10,994 nucleotides of DNA, taken from NCBI GenBank assembly GCA_015499985.1, contig JAAAUF010000850.1, positions 1 to 10,994 on the forward strand. The letters run 5' to 3'. The DNA is from Haplosporangium gracile. Taxonomy: Eukaryota; Mortierellomycota; Mortierellomycetes; Mortierellales; Mortierellaceae. This document shows, one piece after another, positions 1-7,056 of the stretch (position 1 is its first letter; the number at the start of each line of letters is the position of its first letter). The position numbers and the translations under genes were made by a program. The notes beneath the pieces are model-generated. The model saw nothing but the letters and a program-made list of their open reading frames with translations, was not told where the DNA came from and searched no databases.

Positions 1-138
1 CTCCTTTCAGGTTGCTTGGATTGGATTGGTGATGTACGGATAATGCTTTGTGGAAGCGTTGTTGTTAACTGTTTTTTTTTCTTCTTTTTCTTTTTTCTTC
101 TTTTTCTTTTTTCTTCTTTTTGCGGTATGTTTTTGTAG
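1..138 (+). other. 3' part of an intron (donor outside or unresolved)
   Basis: This stretch reads best as the end of an intron of the first gene. It has a TTAAC branch-like motif near 65-69, a very long T/C tract at 72-119 and a TTTTGTAG acceptor ending at 138, after which a clear coding frame starts. The CTCCTTTCAG at 1-10 also looks like an acceptor, but no convincing exon or donor follows it, so I treat it as intron sequence. The upstream exons of the gene lie left of the window. Confidence 0.55.
72..119 (+). repeat. Pyrimidine minisatellite in the splice-acceptor tract
   Basis: A 16-base unit of the form TTTTTCTTTTTTCTTC recurs about 2.5 times without a purine. It serves as the polypyrimidine tract of the intron whose acceptor is at 137-138. 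The branch-like TTAAC is therefore about 70 bases from the acceptor, longer than in the other introns of the window. Confidence 0.75.
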
Positions 139-810
139 AGCTGAAGATCAAGTACGGAGAGGCATTGAGTGACGAAGAGGATGAGGATACAGTTTTTTCT
201 TCGGACGACGACGACTCGGAGAAGAAGAAGGATCCCAAGGAATCTAAATTCAAGACAAAGACCTCCCTTACCACCGTCACCGTCATCGAGGACATGGATC
301 AGGACGACGGGACTTTTGGCATGCCCAAGAATAATACTACTACTATGGCCAAGGCGGCCAAGAAGAAGGGGTCCAAATCTGCAGGAAGTGATGATGAGCA
401 GGAGGACGAGGATGAGGAGCAGGAGGAGGAGGGTGGTGATAAGAAGCGTCAAAAGATTGGATCTTCGTCGGCTACGACTACTAAGGGTGCTCGGAAGGCT
501 TATCCTGAAAAGGAGAAGAAAAAGAAGTTCCGTAAGTGTACTTTCTTTTGTGTACAAAACCTTTCTCGTTCTTTTTTTTTATCTCTATTTAACTAATTAA
601 CCCATTTGTTATTGCTTATTTGGTGTAATAGGCTACGAAGGAAAGGTGCAGAGAAAGATTACGGCGATGACGGACAGAGGTCATGGAGCTCGTGGAGGTC
701 GCGGAGGTGGTGGAGGTCGTGGAGGTGGTGGGGGTCGTGGAGGTGGTGGAGGTCGCGGAGGTGGCGGAGGACGTGGCGGTGCACGTGGTGGTCGCGGTGG
801 TCGCAGGTAG
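139..810 (+). CDS. Nucleolar NOL12/RRP17-like protein, C-terminal part, with RGG tail (5' partial)
   Basis: Two exons are visible, 139-531 and 632-810. They are separated by a 100-base intron (GTAAGT donor, CTAATTAAC branch region, AATAG acceptor) and the phases match. About 189 residues are in the window. The product starts with an acidic Ser/Asp/Glu stretch, then has a short TTVTVIEDMD segment (270-299), a second acidic/Lys block, a basic KKKKKFR-YEGKVQRK segment across the junction, and a Gly/Arg tail ending at TAG 808-810. The TTVTV...D segment and the basic end resemble the C-terminal half of NOL12/RRP17, nucleolar RNA-binding proteins of large-subunit rRNA maturation. The diagnostic N-terminal domain lies outside the window, so the name is tentative. 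Another charged nucleolar protein with an RGG tail is possible. The end may instead be at 938 if a terminal intron (807-910) is spliced. Confidence 0.6.
700..771 (+). repeat. 18-bp coding minisatellite, four units (Arg plus five Gly)
   Basis: Arg codons CGC/CGT fall at 700, 718, 736, 754 and 772, exactly 18 bases apart, each followed by five Gly codons. This gives four units of R-G-G-G-G-G, flanked by shorter GAR/RGG motifs. Such tails bind RNA and are often arginine-methylated. The near-identical units suggest growth by slippage or unequal exchange. Confidence 0.9.
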
Positions 811-996
811 AGACTTGTTTTGTACTTCTTTTCATTCTTTTCATTTCATACCAGCATCTTCGTCTTTTCGTTTTTCATTTTGTCCCTCCATTAAACTAAC
901 ATCTCAACAGCACACATAAACGCAAGGCTGTAGGATAGTTTGCGAGATTACAAATTAGAAGAGTAAGTTATCTACACTAAAAAGAACAAGAACGCC
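811..996 (+). other. Convergent intergenic region / overlapping 3' ends
   Basis: This 186-base gap lies between the stop codons of two convergent genes. It is T/C-rich from 816 to 890 on the + strand. An ATTAAA at 890-895 could be a poly(A) signal for the left gene. It also contains CTAAC (896-900) followed by ATCTCAACAG, a good branch point plus acceptor, discussed as a possible terminal intron. No poly(A) signal is obvious for the - strand gene. Confidence 0.5.
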
Positions 997-2216
997 TCAA
1001 AGGGTGGGCGAGGCAGTAGGACCAAGGAACCATTGTACAACAACGGAGGAATCCCCCATGATAGGATGAGCGACCACCCATTCCAAAAAGTATTCCAACT
1101 CCCTCCGCCTTTTCTCAATAAACGCAGGCCGGAACTTGCCCACAACCTTCTTGGGCGGCAATTTGGGCATCCCACGGATAATGCTCCCGCCAGCGCTACT
1201 CTGCTGGCTGGATGTGCTGGTGATAGATGTTGACGACGCTACCCTGGAATGTGCCGAGTATCTAGTACCACCGTCTTCATCATCGTCGTCCTCATCGTCA
1301 TAGTCCTCGTCCTCATCGTTGCTCATGGACGGTGAAACTCTATGGCCGCCCGACAGAGGAGTACCTCCACCAGGTGAGACATGGACAGAGGAAACCACAG
1401 AGGAAGAAGATCTCGAGAACAACCGCCGCGCGTTCCGGATCCCACCCTTTCTCGGCTCCCGGAACGTCTCCACTAGCTGAGCTTTCAGTGTCACAAAATC
1501 CGTATACCGTTTCCGGACATGGATCACGCGCGGTGAAGTTTGTACTGGGTTCAGTCCTGGTCCTAACGTTGCGGGGGATGATAATGATGGCGCGACTGGT
1601 GTGAATCCTGTCACGACTCTAGTTGGGATAGGTGGGGAGACGTACCCCTGACCATGGACTGCTGTCACCTGCTGAGCAGATGCTGCTCTTGATATCGTAG
1701 CATCCAGACCCTGCATCGCTCTTCCCCCTGCTCCTCCGATCCCTCTCTCAGATCCACGGAAAGGCAGTGGTGGTAATGCGATAGGAGCACTCTGAGGCCT
1801 CAACAGCGGTGGCAAGGCAAACCCTGACTCGGCGTTCCCAGGCGACGGTCGCGTAGCCAACGGTGCTGCAGTAGTCGGCGGCGGCCGCCAAGGCAATGGT
1901 GGCGGTGCTGAACTGTCGTCCTCTTCCATTGATCGCATCTCCATCAGCAACCTCTCTGCTGAATCCCCCAACTCTGGAAATGAGAGCGACCGAGTCATCA
2001 TCAGCGCCGCCTTGCTGAGCGGTGGTCGCAAAGGTGTCTCCACTATCGCATTGCCTGTGGCGTCCATGCAAGTTTCTGTCATAGGTGGTGAGTTAAGATT
2101 ACTGTCTCGGAACAGAGGGTCAGACCCCTGAGCATCCGCATGTCCAGCATGCGGTGCTGAGGAAGTATGCCGATTCTGTGCTGTTGAAGAAGACGATCCA
2201 TCGCCTCCGTTTCTGA

Positions 2217-2269
<53 letters not shown>

Positions 2270-5145
2270 CGTGGTGGAAGAGTCACTTTGGCCTTGGCTG
2301 GGTCGCACAATGTCAGGGAGACATTGTATACCGTAAAGGACCCAATGCCGCGTCCAACCCGGATCGGATTGCTGACCGTTACCGACTCTGCAAACGGCAA
2401 ACGGGGTCCAGCTCTCAAAGGCTGCTGGTGGTGTGGCGACGACGCTGGTTGAGTCGCCGATCGCTCGTGAGCTCCTTGCCGCTGTAACTGGTGCTGCCTC
2501 GAACCGGCCGCCATAGACGCATTCCGCTGACGTTGGAGTTGTTGCTGCTGCAATGCCGATAGACTAGACTGGGATGGTGGCTGTGTTGGTGTGTTGTCAA
2601 AGGGCCATTCCGAGGATGCCAGGGCAGACGTATATCCAATTTCAATAGGAAGGTCGGGCTTGTTCCGTTCCTGTCGACCCTTGGACCGATTTCGGGATCG
2701 AGATCTTGATATCCTGAACCGCCTTTTGCCACCCGATCTCTGACGCCGCAACGATCCGCTGCCTCGAGATAACACTGGTGCGCCATCCTGACCTGTGTGT
2801 CCATTGTTCCTGTCAGAATCCTATTGTCCATAGCATCGATATTAATTAGACTCTATATTTCGTGCATGGGCACTTGCTTAACAAGTAAGCCTAATAAGCG
2901 TATCCTAATTACCTCGGAGTACTGGTCGTCATGGTCGTTGCCATCGTCCATGGAATCCTGATTGGGAATGCACTCCAGGAGTCCCTTCCCTTGCAAGAAG
3001 TAAGGCTGAGGAACTGGGTCTGTCGGCGTAGGGTTCATAGCCCTATCCAGATCCTTGGCCAATTGCGACATCTGCTCCTCGCCATTGGTCATTTCATCCC
3101 TGAAAAACTGGTCTGTTGCTGGAGAAGTAGGTGCCGTCTGAAGTGGGAAAGGTTTTGGTTGAGGGCGCTGCAAACGAGGTGAGGTTGGACTTCTTGGGCC
3201 ATTGGCTGGGATTGAAGGCGTCGGTGGTGATTGTGGTCGAGAAGCCGATAAGCATCCTGGACTGAGCGCCCGCGTCGAGGTCCTGCCTCTCGTGGGCGAG
3301 TCAAAAGATTCCTGTGTCGACGTAGTTACGGTCTGGTCCATCGAGGCGACAGGTACTTTCCCAAGCGTATGTCCAATTGTGCCGTTGCCATAGCTGTGCC
3401 CGTTGCTGTTGTTGATGTTGATCTCAGAGCCCGAAAGAGGTCCAAACCCAGAGATCCTGCTACTATCTTCTGTTCCTGACGTCGATGTCATGGATGAAGT
3501 AGAAAAGAGCCCCCTGGGAACTCTGCGCACAGGCAGGGGACCACGAACTGCCTCCGGACTCTTGAAGACCTTGCTTTCTATTGGTGTCGACGTGTTCTCC
3601 AAATTAGATGATCTGCTCGGAGGGATTGTTGGTGGCGAGATGGGCATAGCCAGTGGTGACGAGATAGGTGTTGAAAACGAAGCAAAAGACGAAAATGACG
3701 ACGACGTTGCCGCAGAATTTAGACTAGCATCTGGTCGAGTGTTTTTGGCTGCAGACTTTATAGGAGCCGGTACAAGTGTAGCAGCAATCGACAACGGGCC
3801 ATCATCGAGAATGATCGTAGATAATCCGTTTGTTGTTCCTGGTCGACTCTTCACTGTGGGAATATTTTCTCTTGTACTGCTTTTGCCCTTGATGCTGTTA
3901 TTGTCGGTGGGGAGGGCTTTTGATAGTGGGTCAGATAATATGACTGCAGGTGGTGCATGCTGTGCAGCCTCAGTCTCGGCCTCTGCTTCCGAGTCTGAAG
4001 GAGCTGTGATAGGTGCCGAGGGAAACCGTGCCGCAGAGAGGCGCTTTGGCGACGCAAAAGGCGACTGAGTACCAAAGTTGGGCGAGGTGGAGAACAAGCC
4101 AAGCGGATGGCGATTCAACGATCCCGAAAGCCCTGGTGGTGTTCCCGAGGGCATTGTCGTTCCTGCAGCTGACCTGGCGGCAAATCCTGCGGGAATCGGA
4201 AGCGCCTTAGATGGTGCATCCGCCGCTACCGCCACGGATGATAACCATGGCAGTGCTGCTGACACTTTGGATGGCTTAGTGTCAGCTGGGGAAGAAACCG
4301 CTAAAAAATAAAAAAGGAGGTGGTGAGATTTGGGTCCCGAGCGATGGGAGAGGTCAGTCGTTGTTGTCGTTGTTGTTGTTGTTGTATGATGTCTTGATGA
4401 CAAACATACAAATAACAAGGAGAAACACAAGTGTTGCTTTCTCTTTCGTTTCCTTACTTTGAAGGGCCTTCTTGACGTGGACTTGGAGAGCGTCCATGGG
4501 TTCGCGCAAGATGCGGGCCTCGTCCTCATCGTCAATCCCCTCCACATGTTCTAGAGCACTCTTGAGCAGCTTACTTGTTTCCCATACATTCCTGCGCAAA
4601 TCAATAACTGCAACAATGGTAGTTATATTACCATATGGCGCAACAGAATGTAGGAAGGAGTTGGGTTACAAACAAGTTAATTGACATATTAAATGTGGAT
4701 AAAAGATGTTCAATAGAAAAAAAACACTAGATGTGATGTGTATGTACCTTGTTGGCACTTCTCTGATCTTTGGGCCTCCTCTTCGGGAGTAAGCGATCCT
4801 CCGGCATCTTCGATCTCACCCAGCAGTTTATCGCTCTGACGTTGTAGTAATGCTATTATCGAGTGAACAAAAAAGACAAAGCAGGAAGGGTATACCACAT
4901 TGTCAATCACCACAAAAGGGGGTTATTCAATTGGTAGAAAGCAGGCAAAAATGAAAAAAGCACGCTTCTCACTTTATCTCAACGTCCCCCTCCCCTTTTG
5001 CCCCAACGTCCTCCTCCCCCTTTGCCCCCAACGTCGAACGATTAAAAAAAGTAAATGAAGAAAGAGGAAAGAGAAGAGACTTACTGCTCACTTTTTGGGA
5101 CAATGTCAACAAGTCCCTGGCAGATGTTCGCCGGTCAGACCCCAT
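997..5145 (-). CDS. PX-domain phosphoinositide-binding protein with interrupted PX fold (complete, 5 exons)
   Basis: Exons in reading order are 5145-5085, 4852-4748, 4607-4458, 4300-2913 and 2820-997, about 1175 residues. Every junction keeps phase, with introns of 232, 140, 157 and 92 bases. The ATG at 5145 is preceded by an in-frame TAA. Residues 1-105 are mainly helical and charged. Residues 106-700 are Ser/Pro/Thr-rich and probably disordered. The PX domain is at about 713-1169: first strands near GIGSFTVYNVSLTL, the phosphoinositide-binding RYTDF motif (1006-1010), the LPPKK loop (1122-1126) and an FIEKRRRELEYFLEWV helix. Inserts of about 258 and 94 residues lie before RYTDF and before LPPKK. 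PX domains typically bind PI3P on endosomes or vacuoles. The helix and loop recall fungal Ypt35-type and sorting-nexin PX domains, but no BAR domain is visible. Partner and cargo are unknown. Confidence 0.85.
2218..2270 (-). repeat. (CAGAAC)n hexanucleotide microsatellite coding (QN)8
   Basis: On the + strand GTTCTG is repeated eight times without interruption. On the coding strand this gives alternating Gln-Asn dipeptides inside the first insert of the PX domain, just after its second beta-strand region. The perfect unit suggests recent slippage and likely length variation between strains. Confidence 0.95.
4301..4457 (-). other. Intron 3 of the PX gene with a (CAA)n tract
   Basis: The donor is CAAA|GTAAGG at 4457 and the acceptor TTTTTTAG ends at 4301, 157 bases in all. 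Reading through this intron from the exon 4 frame stays open, so an ORF finder sees one long frame. Its translation there is a poly-Thr run with stray basic and hydrophobic residues, and the splice signals are good, so I exclude it. The + strand (TTG)n tract at 4361-4385 is the source of that run. Confidence 0.75.
4361..4385 (-). repeat. (CAA)n trinucleotide microsatellite in intron 3
   Basis: The + strand shows TTG units with a single C interruption. They are CAA repeats in the sense of the PX gene. The tract lies wholly within the predicted intron, so length change would not alter the protein if splicing is as predicted. Confidence 0.9.
4981..5040 (-). repeat. 25-bp C-rich tandem repeat in intron 1 (G-rich in the transcript)
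   Basis: Two imperfect units (4981-5004 and 5005-5029) each run AACGTC, then C/T-rich sequence, then TTTGCCCC. A third AACGTC starts at 5030. On the sense strand of the PX gene the block is purine-rich, with runs of four or five G separated by short loops (CAAA, CAAAA, A). This allows a G-quadruplex in the pre-mRNA or the coding DNA strand. It sits in the gene's first and longest intron (4853-5084). Confidence 0.85.
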
Positions 5146-5464
5146 CCACGCGGGAGTGTAATGTTACAGACTGAATGACAAGAGAAAAGACCAGTGCAGT
5201 TTGTGATTCACTTTCTCTCTCTGTTTCTTTTTTTTTTCCAGGGTGTAGTTTCGAGTTTTCTATTGATTGCTGCTACCGCTCTTTTTTTATTATTGTATGT
5301 AGGAGAGTGGGTTGGAATGGGATGCGTGCCGATGGAATGAAGGTGAAGAAAGGGTAGGTGTGGTATGCAGACGGTAGGGGGGTACAGAGAGAAAGGTCGT
5401 TCCAGAGTGTTAGTGATGGCGGAATTGCTTATTTGTTGGGGTGGTTGCGTTTGTTGACTGGCTG

Positions 5465-5605
5465 TGAGGTAAGAGAGGAGGAATGAGAAAGAGGTGTGCA
5501 GAAGCGCAAAGGAGAAAGAGAGTAGGTAGAAGTGTGTGCGTGTTAACCACGAGGATAGAGAGTAGGAGCGTAATGAAGAAAGAGAGAGGGAAGAAGGGAA
5601 TTTAA
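5465..5605 (-). promoter_or_regulatory. CT-rich tract upstream of the PX gene
   Basis: The + strand is dominated by GA-rich words (GAGAGG, AAAGAG, GAAGAA), so the sense strand of the PX gene is CT-rich. The tract ends about 320 bases before the ATG at 5145. Long CT-rich stretches near transcription starts are common in filamentous fungi. The exact start site cannot be placed from sequence. Confidence 0.4.
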
Positions 5606-6079
5606 AGACGAAGACAAGGGCGATCGCAACATGGCCAGAGAGACCCTTTTTTGATGTCACAAGTTGAATACCATATATCCACACTCTCTCCTTCCCATAA
5701 GTAGCAGATAGGTCCGACAACACGGACAACAGGGATAGAGATTCCACGCTATATGTAGTCCACATACAACACCGCAACGAGCCCCATCCTCACCTCCGTC
5801 ACTCACTCGCGCCCAGATGCACGCACCGGCAGTATTCATTATAAATGTCCAGATAGACAATAAAAGTAGCTGCTTGGCATGGGCTGTCTTGTCGACCTGT
5901 GCACTCGACGCCTCAACACCAAACACATCTCAGTCTTGGCGTGCGCGTACGGAAAGCCACAATTGCATCAACAACAATAACTACATACTTCCTGGTCAAA
6001 GTGAGAGAGTGCGGCACAGTCAAGAGTTGACTAACCATGCTTGCGCGAATCGCTTAAGGGTTGTTGGTAGCTGTAGAAT

Positions 6080-6162
6080 GATTGATGGGTGAGAGACGCG
6101 TCCAAGACGCGAATCGTTGGACCAGCGATTCAGATGTTCTTGGCTATTGCAACTCATCAATC
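6080..6162. repeat. Nested inverted repeat (foldback block)
   Basis: Three pairs of complementary arms nest in order. GATTGATGGGT (6080-6090) pairs with ACTCATCAATC (6152-6162) with one mismatch. CCAAGA (6102-6107) pairs with TCTTGG (6138-6143). GAATCG (6111-6116) pairs with CGATTC (6126-6131) around a 9-base loop. The arms are separated by unpaired bulges, so the fold is discontinuous. It could be a structured transcript, a regulatory dyad or the relic of a foldback element. Confidence 0.45.
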
Positions 6163-6364
6163 GTGGAAACAAGGCAAGACCAAAGTCGCCGAAAGTAGAA
6201 CCATCAAACACAAGTATCATTTATTATTAAGAGAGATATGAGAACTTTGCTTGTCGCAGTTCAATGTTTGTTTGCTGTGCATGAACCCCGCCCTGTACAT
6301 TAAAAAACGCGAAACGTAAGGGAGCCAGAAAGATAGAAAGCAATATGACCAAAGGCAAGTAGAC

Positions 6365-6372
6365 TATAAATA
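6365..6372 (+). promoter_or_regulatory. TATA-like element
   Basis: TATAAATA is a good TATA match on the + strand, about 690 bases before the transporter ATG. If used, the leader would be very long or contain an intron. The first ATG downstream (near 6406) opens a short 24-codon frame ending in TGA, which could be an upstream ORF. Only the motif supports this. Confidence 0.3.
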
Positions 6373-6574
6373 TGTAAGAGCGTCTCCTTCTCAAATTCCA
6401 CAACGATGCCCTTTTTCAGGCCAGAACAGAACGCGCCCGCTTCTTTTTTTTTATTATTTAAGAAAAAAGGGGAAGGGTGAAAGGTTCTTTGAGATTCGAC
6501 TGTGCCCTTTCTTCCCTTTGCTCATAGTGGTGTTGGTCTAAATTGGTGAAGGTGAGGGTTCGTCCCAAGTCATC

Positions 6575-6905
6575 GGTCTCTCATCTTTTTTGTTCTTTTC
6601 TTCTCTGCACACATGTCCATTCAATCCACCACTTATCCGACACCATCTTCCCTTCTTTCATCCTTTCTTTACTTTCTTCTTTTTGTTCACTCCATCCATT
6701 ACCTCTCAATATTCCTCCTTCTTTTTCCTTCCTTTCCTACCTTTCTTCCCTTCCCTTCTCTTTGCGATTCTCCGCCCAAAGAGTTCTCCAATTATAGGCA
6801 ACTCTATTTCTCTTCACTACCTTCCTCCGACACCGCTGTTTATCTCTGTCATTTTTACCTTCACTTCCCTCAGAGAAGTACTTCCGACCTATCTTCGTCC
6901 ACCTT
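6575..6905 (+). promoter_or_regulatory. Pyrimidine-rich leader upstream of the transporter gene
   Basis: About 330 bases are mostly C and T (runs such as TTCCCTTCTTTC) on the sense strand of the transporter gene. All three forward frames stay partly open and translate to Ser/Leu/Phe/Pro-rich text simply from composition. I read it as core promoter plus 5' leader. A hydrophobic signal-peptide exon could hide here, because the transporter lacks one at its visible start. Confidence 0.4.
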
Positions 6906-7056
6906 CAGCTTCTAACCCAAGTGTAACACCTTGCCATTGCTCTACCTTAATAGGCAATCGGCTTTACTTCCTCCCAATTCGCATCAACTGATGTCCACTA
7001 CCATTTGATACTACCTTACTCACTATCTTTCAAAGGAAAAGAAAGTCCAACCAATT

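Larger units (their letters stand above)
5146..7056. other. Divergent intergenic region, no supportable gene
   Basis: This 1.9 kb region separates the starts of two divergent genes. Open frames on both strands encode repetitive Ser/Leu/Phe or Pro-rich text that tracks the pyrimidine bias. They have no recognisable motif and no good splice extension. I see no tRNA B-box with a partner A-box. The supportable contents are pyrimidine-rich leaders at both edges, a TATA-like site at 6365 and the inverted-repeat block at 6080-6162. It probably holds both promoters and the 5' leaders, and may hold a missed 5' exon of the transporter gene. Confidence 0.6.

Noticed and set aside
1..33. Small exon after the acceptor-like CTCCTTTCAG at 1-10
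   Set aside because: Any exon would be about 22 bases with a poor donor. The block is more simply part of the intron ending at 138.
659..919. Other-frame ORFs across the RGG minisatellite (His/Leu/Asp-rich or Val/Glu-rich)
   Set aside because: These are shadows of the 18-bp repeat. Only the Gly/Arg frame joins the upstream exon in phase.
2415..2831. A - strand frame with its own ATG at 2831
   Set aside because: It overlaps the start of the PX exon in another frame and carries no domain. Its ATG falls in the predicted intron just before the AATAG acceptor.
3403..4068. 221-residue + strand frame opposite the PX gene's exon 4
   Set aside because: It is antisense to a long exon with good splice signals. 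It has no recognisable domain and its acidic/Val-rich text mirrors the Ser/Pro codons on the other strand.
5208..5777. 189-residue open frame on the - strand, hydrophobic and Ser/Leu-rich
   Set aside because: It lies in the CT-rich upstream region of the PX gene. Its composition follows the pyrimidine bias, there is no domain and no coherent splice partner, and it is better read as promoter or leader.
5657..6220. Small open frames on both strands (66-91 residues)
   Set aside because: They have no motif, no consistent splice extension and mutually overlapping frames, which is the length expected by chance.
6485..6505. tRNA-like B box near GATTCGACTG
   Set aside because: There is no matching A box, acceptor stem or cloverleaf within tRNA distance.
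6543..6991. Overlapping + strand frames with hydrophobic Ser/Phe/Leu text resembling signal peptides
   Set aside because: All three frames look alike because the DNA is almost pure C/T. No frame joins the transporter with a convincing donor and acceptor.
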